Shown here: piece after piece, positions 41,373 to 54,600 of the stretch
Numbering within the stretch: the first letter of the stretch is position 1
How the letters are laid out: each line of letters starts with the position of its first letter
DNA from: Tolypocladium sp. Sup5 PDA-1
Taxonomy: Eukaryota > Ascomycota > Sordariomycetes > Hypocreales > Ophiocordycipitaceae
DNA length: 64,000 nucleotides
NCBI GenBank assembly: GCA_000750105.3
Contig: JPHH03000030.1
Location: forward strand, 334,551 to 398,550
Direction: 5' to 3'
Notes under the pieces: model-generated
Told to the model about the DNA's origin: nothing
Databases searched by the model: none
Seen by the model: only the letters and a program-made list of their open reading frames with translations
Position numbers and translations under genes: made by a program

Positions 41373-41831
41373 ATGCCATATCCTACCCGCGATGAAGTCT
41401 ATGCAATGTTCCGTGGGCTTGAAGACCCCCCAGAAGGCAGCAAAACGCTGTTTGCCAAATTCTCCCCGGCCGTTAAATTCACGGCCGTCGGCCCGCCTAC
41501 TTCGTCACGCGCAGCCACGTACAACTCAAAGGCCGAGTTCCTGCAGGGAGCATTTGGGAAGCTCGGAAAAGCCGCGCGTCCCCCGGGCCTCAAGTTCAAG
41601 ATCGTGGGAGGCATCGACGGCATCACGCTGGACGAGACGCGGGGAAGGGCCGCTGTCATGCTGGACACGGTGGACACCTTTACGCACAGCGGCGTCAAGT
41701 ACGAGCAGCATTATGCATGGTGCGTTCAATTTGACACGAGTGGTATGATTATAGAGATTCGGGCGTATTTGGACCATGGGTATCTTGAGGAGGTGCTTGG
41801 AGCCGAGTTGAAGAAGATGGGTATAGAGTAA
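41373..41831 (+). CDS. SnoaL/NTF2-like small protein in the polyketide cluster
   Basis: Intronless, 152 residues from the ATG at 41373 (MPYPTRDEVYAMFRGL). The pattern is an N-terminal helix, a variable loop, KAEFLQGAFGKLG, KFKIVGGIDGITLDETRGRA, AVMLDTVDTFTHSGVKYEQH and YAWCVQFDTSGMIIEIRAYL, then a short helix. This is the cone-shaped NTF2/SnoaL fold. Such proteins act as cyclases, isomerases or hydratases on polyketide-type substrates. It lies between the esterase and the monooxygenase on the same strand. The catalytic residues cannot be assigned with confidence. Confidence 0.82.
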   Translation: MPYPTRDEVYAMFRGLEDPPEGSKTLFAKFSPAVKFTAVGPPTSSRAATYNSKAEFLQGAFGKLGKAARPPGLKFKIVGGIDGITLDETRGRAAVMLDTVDTFTHSGVKYEQHYAWCVQFDTSGMIIEIRAYLDHGYLEEVLGAELKKMGIE

Positions 41832-42258
41832 CTAGACCGAGTAAATTCACAATTGCTACGTGTACTTCCAACTCTTGTCGTAGTCCCTCGCTGCTGCCTT
41901 GTGACAATCTCTGATGTCAATCCGGCGCCACCCTGTCGTCCGGATACCAGGCGTTGTGTAACGCTGCATTTCATCATACTCCGGTCCCGTGTCCTCACCA
42001 AAACGTGCCTCCTGCATCGTGTGTAACACATACTTCAGATATTTACTCCAGTCTGACAACCCCGTTTGCGATTGAACGACTCCCCATGCAGCGCTGCTTA
42101 CTGCCCGAGACCTGGGGGTTTGTTTGTAGTCCAGCAATCCTGTCGATCTGAATGTGGACATGACAATGCTGACTCGAGCGCCTACACCAGACTTCAAATC
42201 CTGAATCAACAGACCCTATCTCATCATAGGTTGCTTCTTCTGTCAACATCAAGTCACC
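41832..42258. other. Intergenic inside the cluster
   Basis: 427 bp upstream of the monooxygenase, nothing recognised. Confidence 0.4.
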
Positions 42259-43910
42259 ATGGTGCAGTCTGAACAACCCCCGCGCGCAGGGCTTCGTGCC
42301 ATTGTCGTCGGTGCTGGCATCACAGGCCTCACTGCTGCTCACACGCTCCACAAAGCAGGCATTGACTACGTCGTTGTCGAGAAATGGCCGGATGCTGCCC
42401 CCCCAGCCGGGGCGAGCATTGGCTTGTTCCCTAGCAGTCTGCGCGTGTTGCAGCAGCTCGGGTTGCTGGAGCACGTGGAACGACTCGCAGAGCCATTCAC
42501 GGACGGCGCCAGCAACCGAGACCCCAAAGGCAAGGTGATAATGAATTCGGACTTGTGGGGACGCCTTCGGGAGAAGTGAGTGCATTCTTGACCAGTATCA
42601 CGTTGGTCTTCGCCGCTGACATATGGATTGCCCAGCCACGGTAGGGATGTCTTGCTGCTAGAGCGACGAGCCTTTCTGGAAGCCCTGTACGATACGCTCC
42701 CCGACAAGTCGAGAATACATTTCGACAAGAAAATTGTGAAAATTGTTGAAAGTGCCGACGGAATGGACATCTCATTTGCCGATGGGACCACGGAGAGAGG
42801 CGACTTTGTTATTGGGGCAGATGGCGTGCACAGCATCGTCCGACAAGCCATGTGGGATCATGCCAACACCGTTGAACCTGGAATGATCACCGTGGACGAG
42901 AAAATGGGTAACATCTATATCATTGTCAGCCGTCGTGTCTTGGAAGCTAACTTGCTGGCAGCCATCATGACGACATGGACGTGCCTGTTCGGATTCGGAC
43001 CGGGAGAGCCCAATCTGGGCAATGAGCTCAGCGTGAGCTCTTTTGACGACAGCCGCTGCATTGTGTTGGCGACACAACCGAAACAGTCGTTCTTCTTTGT
43101 CTTCTGGAAGCCCAAAAAGCCATGGTCGCGGTACACTCGCCCCAGGTACACGGAAGAGGACGCCGAGGAGGCAGCAAAGAGTGTTGCAGACCTGCCGATC
43201 AATGAAACCATGGTGTTTGCGGAGCTATGGAACAAGAGACACAGAGCGCAACTAGCGGATATTGAGGAGGGCGTCCTGAGCCGCTGGCACTACGGCCGTC
43301 ACGTTCTTGTGGGAGACGCCGCGCACAAGGTAATGGGGCAATGTTTTCTCTTCTTGGCTGATGCTGACGCTTGATTCAGGTCACGCCTAACATGGCACTC
43401 GGAGGTAATCTCGGCATGGAGAGTGTCACCGTCCTCACCAACCTGCTGCGAAAGGCCGTCGTCGACAAAAGGGGCGAGGGCAAGCTGACGGCTTCCGAGC
43501 TCAACAGCGTCTTTGAAGAGTACCAAGCTCAGCAGTTTCCCCGTGCGCGGGCCATCTTCGACCTGTCCAGCTTTGTGTCCCGCGTGCACGCATGGGACTC
43601 CCTTTGGCTCAAGTTCACATCGCTTTACATCACGCCGCGCAGCGATCCGCGGGCTCTTCCCGATGGGCTCGGCGAAATCATGCGAGGGGCTCCGATTCTG
43701 GACTTTGTGCCCGTGGGGAAGTGGCCTGAAGGGCGGCTGGAATGGGTGCATGGCGATGCAGGTGGCAAAGGATCAACCGTGGTTAAACCAGGCACATCGG
43801 CGACCGGGGATCGGGCTGGAAGTCAGCTTCTGCATGCTGCCAAACTCGTTGTTGGTGGCATTGCTGCGGCTTCCATCGTGTCTTGCGTGCTGCATGCCAT
43901 TGCCAACTAG
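42259..43910 (+). CDS. FAD-dependent monooxygenase with C-terminal membrane helix (PaxM-like group)
   Basis: Three exons, 42259-42575, 42636-43329 and 43380-43910, encode 513 residues. The FAD dinucleotide motif is IVVGAGITGLTAAHTL, followed by VVEKWPDAAPPAGASIGLFP. The DG motif is DFVIGADGVHSIVRQA and the second FAD contact is VLVGDAAHKVTPNMALGG. The segment LLERRAFLEALYDTLPDKSR is typical of the PaxM-like group that epoxidises or hydroxylates in fungal meroterpenoid and indole-terpene pathways. A hydrophobic helix (KLVVGGIAAASIVSCVLHAI) ends the protein, as in that group. No prenyltransferase or terpene cyclase is seen in the window, so aromatic hydroxylation of the polyketide is the simpler idea. 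Confidence 0.9.
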
Positions 43911-44275
43911 CTGCTAGAGAGTAGAGCGTGGAACTGGGACGTTCAAGTACACGAATCCTTGTCGTGGAAACCGAAATGTGTAGTACATGCAATAGCAAAG
44001 GCTTTTAAACGACTGTCATCGAATCGTCGTCGATCTTTTTAATCTACCCTGTGTGTATCCTCTGCCGTGTGTGTCTCTTCAACGTTTCACCATTAGGTAT
44101 CGTACATCAACTGCAGGGAAGAATTCAATACAGGCGCTGCGATTTCCATCTATGTCGGACTTCTATTGTATGCTCAACCCAGACCCAAGATCTATTCACC
44201 CCTGTCCAACAACCTGCATGCCTCGTCCAGTTTTTCGGATACTTCAGTGATCTGCCGTTGCGTTTCCGGGTCAAC
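43911..44275. other. Convergent intergenic region
   Basis: 365 bp between the monooxygenase stop and the PKS stop. It must hold both 3' ends; no terminator is distinguishable. Confidence 0.4.
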
Positions 44276-47200
44276 TCAGGCATTACAGATTGGAGACAAC
44301 AGTGGGCTGAGACTTACCATCGGCCCGTCAAATACTTCAAAGTGGTTGCAGTTCACCTCCAAGACTGGGATGCTTCTGCCGAGGAGACCTTCCCAGGTCT
44401 TCAATGCCTTGTCGCGAACACGCTCGTCAGACAACCACGGATATGAGACTCCGTACAGAGCCTGGGTATCAACTTTCCGGTTGCAATTGATCATAACACA
44501 GGGAACACTGTCTGCTACGGCCGGTGGATTGTACTGTGACAGCAGGCTGGCTTGGCGTCGAAACTGGGCCTCAATGCAAGCACGAGCGTGTTGAGCCTTC
44601 TTAGATTGTGCATTTTTGACTGGGCGGTGCTGCAGATTTCCAACCACGGAGGAGATGATGGCTTCTGGAAGCGGATCGTGATTGACTGGCGCCGGCGAGT
44701 CGATGAGTATGAGGCCCTTGGGAGACTGCCCTCGACGCATAAGCTGTCGCGAGACCTCACGAGCAAGCACTCCGCCGAAAGACCACCCTTGAGTTGTCAG
44801 CAATTCAGCTTGTGATGCGACGGCTGGAAGCCACGTACCACATAGAATGGGAGAGCGAGCGCTCATGAGCTTAGCCCGATCGATATACAGTGCGGCCATG
44901 TCCTCCATTGATCCAACGGCTGGGTTGATCGACGGGATGTCTTGGCTGAACATGCCGTACACGTTTCGCCCAAGCTCCGCGAGCTTGGAGTACATGGTTG
45001 ACAAGCCGCTGCCATCGTGAAAGAGATATAGTGGCGCTGCAGAGCAACGTGTACCATGATCCTGGAGCAAGTCTGGAAATCCTGCCGGAATGAGCTGTGA
45101 AAGAATTGGGTCGTCAACGGGAGGCCGTTGTGACCTAATTACCACTTCGTTGCAAGCTGAGGTATTGATTCCCTCGTCGCTGGAACCAGTGATCTTCTCG
45201 GCACAAAGAGTTTCGATTTGCTTCAAAGTCATATCCGGCAAAGAGGACTGCTCCTTTCCAATGTCTATGTCAAAGCGCGTCCGAAGTTCATTTACCAGCT
45301 CGATTGAGAGCAATGAGTCAATGCCCATGGAACTGAGGGCGGTGTTGCCGTCGGTCGTTGTAAAAGAACAGCCGCACAAGTCGAGAAACAATGCATCGAG
45401 CTGAGAGTTCATCCCAGTAACTGAAGGGACAATTGATTCCTCAGAAAATGTTGTGGCGGAGTCGGGCGATAATGAGTTTGCAGAGCTGCTGTCCACGAAG
45501 TCCACGTCTGGGCTGTCGAGAGGCTGCTTGGGTGACTGCTTCTTCGTGAACAGTGAAATGACTTGAGCGATGTCTTGCGCAGTTTGACAATCAGTCAACT
45601 CCTTCTTAGGTATACACAGGTGCGGGAACTTGGTCGCGACGCTTCGTGTGAGTTCGATGACCAACAGGCTGTCCACACCGAGCACCTCGAGAGGTCGAGT
45701 GAAGTCGGAGCACGATACGCCGCAGATATCCTTCAACACCTCCTGCACAGTTGCCACGACTGTACGTTGAGTGCTGGTGGGCTTCTGCATCGGCGATTGC
45801 TCATCCTCCGACGATGGGGTGCGAGGAGCACGGTTTTGCAGTTTCGTCGACTTGACTTGAACCTGTGCTGGTCGCCCAGGTGCGGCAGCGCGAGCCAGAA
45901 TAGTCTTGAAAGAGCTGAGGCGAACCTTTTTGAAGCACATTCCGTCCGCAAAGGCAATCACCCTCTCCTCTTCGTCCAGGACATATGCCTCCGCAACAAC
46001 CTCGCTGCCAACGTCCATGATGCTGCAGTATATGCCGAGTTCGCCCCGTAGCGATATCTCGGACAGGTCGGGGAGAACAAAATGGTCAATACCGACGCAG
46101 ATGCATGCCGTGTCAAGTTCAACCGTCATGTTTGCAATAAACCCCGCGGCGTGGAGGATCGTGTCCATGAAGGCCGGGTGGCAAACGAACTTTCCTTCGG
46201 CCAATGCGGATAGCGTAAACACGCCATATCCTTCCAAACCCAAAGAATTGACCGTCAGAAACTTGAGAGACCTTAGCGGTTCCGTATATGCGACCACACG
46301 GGGGAAGATGACGTCGTAGATGGTCCGTGGTGTAAATGTCTCCAAGTTGTGCGCCCCTGGAGGTTGGAGCGAAGTCAATCTTTGTCGTTTGACGTAAGCC
46401 GTCTTCCTCAAGAACGCCTCGGCGATGAACTTTGGAGTTGCCGTTAAGACGCGACCGGAGCAGTACTTTTGCTCAGATTCTGCGTTCGATATGGCGAACT
46501 GTGCGGAGTAACGGGCCAGACCACCCTCTTGCGGCCAGACTTCAAGCTGTACACTTCCAGGCTCCTTGTTTCCATCGACATACACTAGAGGGTGGAAGAA
46601 CGAAACTGCGTCAATGCTCACGGGATTTGAATGAGCCGCATGCTGAATCGACATCGCCTCCAGCACAAGTTCGAGATAGATTGAGGCGGGACAGAGAGGT
46701 ACGCCACCCACGACGTGTGCCTTGATGAATTGCGATAGTTGCTCAATGCCGACTTGAAATGAGACCGACCCGTTGCTCGTTGTGATTTTGCTGGGTGGCC
46801 CCAAGAACTGGAATGGCTGCTGCAATTCTGCGGACGTGACATGTTCCCCAGAAGTGTGTGCTGCCGCGGCGTGCTCCGAAAAGGGAGTGACAAACTCTTG
46901 TCCGGCAAGTGGGTAGCGCGGAATGTCTCGCAAGAATCGTGATGACTCTCCTCGATGGACTTCCGGCCACTGGATCGTGAACCTATCCATGTATAGCGAC
47001 TGCAAAGAAGTGGAAATGGTGACCCATGGTGCTTCTGAGGAGCGAAGGGTAGGCAGAAATTTGTGTAGGTTGTCTCCAAGAGCGGATTTAGTCATTGAGA
47101 TGGCTGATTACTAGTCAGTGATGAGCTGGGTGCGTGTGCAATGGTGGACAGATGTACTTGAGGGTGAAGGTCCAACTTCCAGTATGTAGAAGCGTGACCC

Positions 47201-50200
47201 AGAGTGCTCAGCTTTGATCGTCTCAAGAGCTGCGGCGAACTGGACTGGCTGCCGCGCCTGCATGAGGAGATAGTCCGAAGGAATGGTCTCATTCTCAGTA
47301 AGAAGCCTGCCGTACACGCTTGAACCGAATTGAATGGTCGGGGTCCTGATGGTCAGCGATGCCGCGAGGTCTTTCAGCTGCGGAAGAATTGGGTCCATCG
47401 CGCACGAGTGAAATCCGTACGGGACGTTCAGCATCTTGCATCTGATGCCCTTGTTTTTGCAGCTGTCGGCCACATGGGTCAAGATGGCCACTGGGCCAGC
47501 GACGACACAGTCTTCCGGGCTGTTGTAGCATGCCATGCTCACGCCTCCAGATTGGCTAGAGAAAATGTGCTGCAGCAGCGACTCCATATCCTGTGGTGAT
47601 GCTCTGCATGCCAGCATGGTGGACGTCTGAGGTTCAAGGCTGGCAAACATTAGCTCCGCTCGTCGGGCGACGAACAAGAGGGCATCTTCAAGACTCAGGA
47701 CATTTGCCGTGGCAAGAGCTGCAAATTCTCCAATGCTAAAAGCATCGTTAGCCAAGTGATGATTTGATGTTCATCGACGGGAATACGCGCGTCGGGATAA
47801 AAACACATGCAGAACGGCTTACCTGTGACCGAGCACGAGATCTGGAGTGATGCCAAACCTCATCCAAAGCCGGGCCAAGGAGTACTCCAAAACGAAGCAA
47901 GCGCATTGGGCGACAATCAATTGCTCCCTCCCCGTTCTTGGCGCTTCATCATTGAGCAATGTCGGATCAAGGAATGACATGGTTATGGGGAATCCGTGAG
48001 AGGCGAGGATGGCGTCGCATATCTCGACACTGCTTCGGAACTCTGGCGCGGTGCTCAACAGTTCGGCCCCCATGCCCTCGTAGGCACCTCCTTGCCCTGA
48101 GAATATGAAGACAGTTTTAGTTGTCACCAATGAAACTGACTCACGAGGGATGTCATCTGAGTGAAGCCTTTTCAGGAGCTCGTCAAGTGATGTGCCGCCT
48201 CCGGACCACCGCTGGGCCGTGTGGTGAACTCTCCGTGCATTCGCCGAATAGCAGAGATCCTCGATTCTTGTGGTAGGGCTGTCTCTGATAAATTTGATGC
48301 ACTTCGACTTCAGCCGGTGCAGCGCCGTTGCGCTTTTGGCCGAAAGATTGAGCAAATGCCAGCTGCGTGGACGGTTTGGTCGGTACTCTTGATGGCGCGA
48401 TCTCGGTGCCTCTTCCAGGATCAACGCAGCGTTTGAGCCCGCCGCGCCAAAGTTGTTTAGCAACGCCCGGCGAGGGCGGCTGTTGGTTCCCGTCCAGGCT
48501 TGCGCAGACGTCGGTATCACCATGTTATGATTGCGCATCGTCGTGAGCCTGGGGTTGAGAGTCTTAAATGATGCCAGCGGAGGGATTGTACCCCTCTCCA
48601 TCATAAGAAGCAGCTTTATCAGACCAGCAACACCCGAGGCGGCCTCGGCATGACCGATGTTTCCCTTGACAGAGCAGAGGTGTAGCGGGTGTTGGTCGTT
48701 GCGGTCCTTGAAGACCGCCGAGAGGCTGGAAACCTCGGCGAAGTCGCCAGCTTGAGTACCGGTTCCGTGGGCCTCCACAACGTCGATACTGTCTGGGCTA
48801 GTCCTGCTAGCGCCGAGAACTTTGGAGAAAAGCGCGGCCTGTGTCTCGTGGTCCGGGTGTGTAATGGACTTTGCAGTGCCGCATTGGTTGACGCCGACTC
48901 CTCGGACAATCCCGTAGATGTGATCACCGTCTTCGATTGCACTGGCGAGCTTTTTAAGAACCACAAGGCCACACCCTTCGCTCCGGCAGTATCCGTCGGC
49001 TGAAGCGTCAAAGGGTTTGCACTGTCCGGTTGGACTGAGGAAATGGGAGCGGGACAGGCCGAGATACATCTGATGAGTTAGTATGTGAAGGGTCATGTGC
49101 TGGACGGAAGACGTACATCAGGGCTGGAGATGACATTAACACCACCTGCAAGAGCAGCTGTGCAATCGCCACTCTGGAGGGCCTTGCATGCATGGTATAG
49201 CGCCACTGTGGATGACGAACAGGCGGTATCTATGACCATAGACGGGCCTTTGAAGCCAAAGCAGTACGAGATACGCCCGCTTAAGAAGGCTCGAAGTGTT
49301 CCTATTAGTCACATTAGTAAACCATTAAGAGTTTTACACAATGAATCCTGCCTACCAGGACTGTAGTACACGTCAATATCGTCTCTCAGGTTGTCGACGT
49401 AGTCCCCAGTCGCAACGCCGACATATACTCCAAACGACTCCTTCCTGAAGCTCGCTGTTGCGTTAGGCGAGTATCCTGCGTCTTCCAACGCTTCAACGGC
49501 TCCATGTAGGAGCAAGCGCTGCTGAGGATCCATAGACCTGGCCTCTCGTGGAGAGATGTTGAAAAACTCGGTATCAAACTCGAAAGGGTTCTGCAAAAAG
49601 TTGCCGTGCTTGCTACCCATCTTGCGTGCCTCGGGAGAACGTTGATTGTCTGCCTTGTAGTAGTCCGAAGCGCGGAAACGTGAAGGCGGTATCTATCAAT
49701 GCGCGTCAGCCTCGTGTGGTGTATCGGGATGTCCGTCGTCAACATTTGGGACATTCGCAGGGCTCAGGGAAGACAAGCCTTACCTCCGTCACTGTGCTCT
49801 TGCCCGTCACAATTGTGCTCCAAAACTCCTCTGCCCCTTTGCCCGAGGGAAAGTTTGCGGATATTCCAACTAATGCAATACTGTCCCAGTCTGTGCTTGC
49901 AACATCCTCAGAGAACTGTCTGATGACTTGAAGTCCCTGCGGCAGCATCGCTGTGTTGATTTTGAGTAGGAGAGCCTTTGAGCTCGGTCCTAGCCCCAGC
50001 AGTCTGAATCTGTTGCTGGGCTCAGTACTGGCTCTTTGCGTATATGTTTGCGTGATGGTGTGTTGCGTCAGCTTCCAATTCACAGGCTCGACCAGTATGC
50101 CTCGCAAAGCACAATAAAGGAGTGAATGAGCCTCGTCGTTTGAGTGAAAGTATTTGCCACTGGCTGCGCAGCGCACCGGATAATGCAACGAATTCCAGCT

Positions 50201-51092
50201 CGGAAACTGGATTCTGAACCTCTGAACATCTCTTAGGACCTCTTCGACGACCCCTTTCATTTGGTCGCTGCCGTGATAGTATCCATGAACATGCCCCCAG
50301 CGACAGCTGGCGTCGGGCGCCGCTGACTGGAGAGTAGACTGAAATAGGCCCAAGCTTTCGCCGGGACCGCTCACTGACACAGTTTCGTCATCGAGGACTG
50401 CAGATATTCGTAGTTTCATGGCATCTTGCTGAATAGAGTCAGCATTTAAGCGTAGGGTCATTGCGGTTATCCAGGGTACATACCGAATATTGATGGTTGT
50501 GGCTTTCCAGGTGACCAGAGATCACATGCGGAGACAGCTTGAAGACAGTCACTAGACATGGCTGGCCAGTGCATCGTTCTGCTAAAGCTCGCCGGCACCA
50601 AATCGAAACCCTCAGACCTATCCAAAATGCGACACGAAAGCCGTCCACGGCAGTGGCGATGAAGGGTTTGCAGAGATGGGAGGGTGATGCGGCCGCGATA
50701 ATCGCCGGGAGAATACCAGTGCAGACACCGGTGACTTCCAAAGGTTCCGAGGTTTTGTCGTATCTTTGCAGATACAGCATCAATTCCAGAATTTGACGTA
50801 CATATAGCGTTGTCGTCTCGAAGACGGGGTGAGACTGGAATCCGGGGCCTGGCTGTAAGAGGTTCTCTGGATCTTGAAAGTGTGCAGCTGTATCCTGTTC
50901 AAAAATGGCTTTTTCCTCCGCATGCAAGCTATCGTAAGCTTCATGAAAGGCATCCCTGCAACCACGGAGAAAGGTGTCAAAGTGTTCCTGTGCGCCATCC
51001 AGCCGGTGCCGCAGCTTTACCAATTTCTCTCGATCAGAGAAATGGCTGTCTGAGCCCTGACCGGCGAAGACCAAAATGTCTCCACACGCCAT
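44276..51092 (-). CDS. Non-reducing polyketide synthase, SAT-KS-AT-PT-ACP-ACP-TE
   Basis: Eight exons on the minus strand join in frame to 2,125 residues: 51092-50484, 50428-49784, 49692-49356, 49301-49117, 49069-47823, 47735-47158, 47103-44839 and 44787-44276. Active-site motifs appear in order. SAT: GVCTGILPA. KS: DTACSSSTVAL, EAHGTGT and KGNIGHAEAASG. AT: the Ser in GHSIGEFAAL, formed across an exon junction. PT: IKAHVVGGVPLCPASIYLE with the dehydratase-like His. Two carrier domains: LGVDSLLVIEL and MGIDSLLSIEL. TE: GWSFGG and NCNHFEVF. There is no ketoreductase, enoylreductase or methyltransferase. This class makes aromatic, unreduced polyketides released by the TE as acid or by cyclisation. 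The start is the ATG at 51092; the frame is open upstream only from a TTG. It shares a promoter region with the reductase gene. Confidence 0.95.
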
Positions 51093-51609
51093 GATCTTTG
51101 GCAAATGTTGAAACAATACCGGAGTTGTTGAGAAAATGCAGGACGTTGGGTGTGGCGTAGGGTATCAGGACAGAATTCGATAAAGCCCAATATGGTATCA
51201 CAGAGTTCGAATCGCCTCTTAATTGCGGCACCAGCTGGCGTTGGAGTCTCTGTCAGATCTCGATATCACTGAGATCCGCGTATTCCGGTTCAATGCATTC
51301 AAATACTCTGGTCCATTGGCCCTGCGTACTGCTGGTAGATATAGTGCTACAGGCGCATCCACTCAGCCTACTCCGGTCCGTATTCGCGTTCGGTATTCCT
51401 CTCCAGTGTCTGCCAGATATCCGAGTACTGCAAATAGCATCAACAAGAATGTGGTAGTAGCAATCATCAAATCATCGCCGTCTTTCGCGAGGTTTTAGTT
51501 GTATTGTAACCGCGCTGAGAACTGCCTCGTTTCTCTGGGTCTACAAAATCGGCCCATTTGCGGAATCTCTTCCCACGATACGCTTTAAACTCGACAGAAA
51601 AAGGCAACC
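51093..51609. promoter_or_regulatory. Shared divergent promoter of PKS and A-T-R reductase
   Basis: 517 bp separate the two start codons. It contains an everted repeat CCG-N10-CGG (51378-51380 and 51391-51393), an arrangement that Zn2Cys6 regulators can bind, and further CCGG words at 51287 and 51373. No cluster-specific regulator gene is visible in the window. Co-expression of both genes from this region is inferred. Confidence 0.5.
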
Positions 51610-54600
51610 ATGGACCACGAGACACGCCGACCGTTCGTGCGGCCCGAGTTTCAGGCGCTTCCGTCTGAAATTGGAAACAAAACATCAGGCCTCGACGATC
51701 ACTGCACGACGCTGCTTGATCTTGTACGCTTTAGCGCCAAACACAATGCGGATCATATTTTCTGTTTACAGGCAGAGGCTCAATATCCATCAGATTCACA
51801 GCCCGGAGATAATCGCGGCTTCAGCGCAAGCGAAGTCTCGTACAAGAAACTATACCATGCAATCAAAGCCTGTGCGGGGAAGGTCCATGATTTGTTGCAG
51901 CCCATCATCGGTACAAGAGACGAATTTGATAAGCTACCAGTTGCACTATACATCGAAAGTGATGTTGGGCTGTTCATATACTTGGCAGCTCTCCTGAAGT
52001 TGCGCGTTCCTGTAAGACTTGTCGCGGTCTGGCCCTGGTGGAATGTATCTGAAGTTGATCTGAATAGGTGCTTTTGATATCCGTACGACTGAGCTCTTCA
52101 AACGTGCGGCACCTGTTGCAAGAGTCAAGCTCGAGCACAATCTTTGTCTCACATAGAACAAAAGCGTCACTAGACAAGGAACTCCACGAGGTGGCTACCG
52201 TGATCGAGGTACATCCATGGCAGTCGTTCATAGGGGATTCTCGCTTATCAGCTACCGTGCCTGCCGAAGCGAATGCGAGATCTGACAGGGAACGCCGGGG
52301 CATGACGGACGACGGAATGAGCCTGGGCAGTCTCATTCTCCACTCTTCCGGCACCACGGGCCTCCCGAAGCCAATCTATCTCTCACAGAGATATCTTCTT
52401 GGATATGCTGCCTGCCACGAGCTCGGCCAGAATGACGTTGATTGGCGCAACTTTTCCACCTTGCCACTGTACCATGGATTCGGCCTCTTATCGCCATGTC
52501 TAAGCTTGTCAGTTGGCATGACTTGCTGCTTTCCTCCCGCGACCATTATTCCGGCCGCTCGCTCGACACTTCAACTCTTGCAAGTCTTTGGTGCCAAGTC
52601 CCTTATGACTGTTCCGAGCATTGTCGACGATATTCTATCTCTCGCTGGTGCTGATGCACTTTCGGCGACGGACCTGCTCAAGTCTCTCGAATTTGTTGCC
52701 GTCGGGGGAGGATCCATGGCCATTGAAAAGAGCAGCCAGCTTGTGCAAACCGGAATCAAGCTTCTCAATCACTACGGGGTCACCGAAATTGGTGCCATCG
52801 CTCCCATTTTCTGTCCAGGCCCTGATTACGACTCCAAGTATCTACGTCTCCGCGAAGACCTTAATCTTCAGCTACGCCAGATTCCGGGTTCGACCAGATA
52901 TAGGTTAGTCTGCACTCCCGTCGGCTGTGACGGTGAATTTGAGGTGAAAGATGAGATGCAGCGCAATCCATACTCGGACCGAATGGAGGTGCGCATACTG
53001 GGACGCACCGATGACCTGATCGTGCTGAAGTCGGGCGAAAAGGTTATGCCGCGGTCTCTTGAGACGGCGCTGATGAATGATCCCGCGATTCGGACTGCCG
53101 TATGTGTTGGAAGCGGCCACTTTGAAATTGTTGTTCTCGTTGAGCCATCGTCTGTCGCACCAGATGATGCACAGACTATCAGACGCTATGTGTGGGAATT
53201 GATCTCGAAACTGAATCCAACCTTGGACCAACATGGACGACTGTCGTCGGAGAAATCCATCATTATCAAGGACCCCCAAAAGCCGTTTCCAGTGTCGGAC
53301 AAGGGTTCCGTTATGAGACGAGAGGTAATGGAACGTTTCAATCGGGAAATCGATGCCGCCTACTCGGAGCTGGAAACATCCGCATGCGGGAATGAAGCTT
53401 CTTTCGACTTCGGAGACGTGTTGTCCAGCGTGCGTCGCCTCGTGGAAGCAGTGGCAGGCAGTTGGCTACAAAATTCTTCCAGGACTCTAGAGTCGCAGGA
53501 CGACCTTTTCCAGCGAGGAATGGACTCTCTTGAAGCAACCAGGCTCGCAAGGTTGCTAAGTTCCGCAGTTTCAAAACAAATCCCTGTCTCGGACCGCCAG
53601 CGTCGTATTTCAACAGAGTTTATTTATGCCAATCCGTCGATCCGCCTTTTGTCCCGAGCGCTCGAGCGCGTCATGCACAGACAGGGTGATAAAACCGACT
53701 GCCGAGATCGTGTTTTGGAAATGAGACAACTGGTTGCAGAATTCGCCGGCGACGCTGGCCTCGATGGCGAGGCTCCTCCACCGGGATATGTGGTCCTACT
53801 TACAGGTGTTACTGGAAATCTCGGAGCCCACGTTCTGGCACAATTGGTGCGCAGCCGTCGCGTACGCAAAGTGATCTGCATTTTACGCCAGAAAGCTCAA
53901 GAAGAGTCTCCATATTGTCGCGTCACGAAAGCCCTGACTGCGGCAAGGCTTTCCGTATATGCAGGAGACTGGTCAAAGATTGAGCTGCAGCAGTCCGACC
54001 CAGCACAATGGTCATCCGATCAAAACATTGGCGTGTTGAGGGAGTTAACGAGAAATGTCACTCACATTCTACACTTGGCGTGGCCCATGGACTTTCATCG
54101 CACTTTGCAGAGCTTCCGCCCGCAGATACAGGAGCTGCGGGCCATGATCGATCTGGCTCGGGCAGCAAACTCGCTGCGGCCCTCTCTCCGTGTGAGACTC
54201 GTCTTCGCATCTTCCATTGCGGTTGTGAGAAACTTTGCAGACACTGATTACAGACCAACCAGTGGAAATAGAGTTCCTGAGGCGTGGATTGAGGACCCCA
54301 AGGTGACAACTCCCATGGGCTACGCGGAAGCGAAGTGGGTTTGCGAGTGCATGATGGCTCAAACCGCACGCGAGTTTGGGACCCAAGTTGAGCCGGTTGT
54401 GGTTCGCATAGGACAACTGAGCGGGCCAGAGTACAGCGAGGGCGTTTGGAAAAGCACAGAGCATATTCCAGCTCTCGTCCGAGCCAGCCAGATGGTTGGA
54501 GCATTTCCAATTCTACAAGGGGTAAGTGGGTTGATCTGTCTCTTGAACCCGAGTCCTAGTACCCATTCACGTCTAGATTGATGCTAACGTTTTGTTATAC

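Noticed and set aside
44051..44594. Plus-strand frames over the PKS 3' end
   Set aside because: Antisense to the thioesterase domain, which has clear catalytic motifs.
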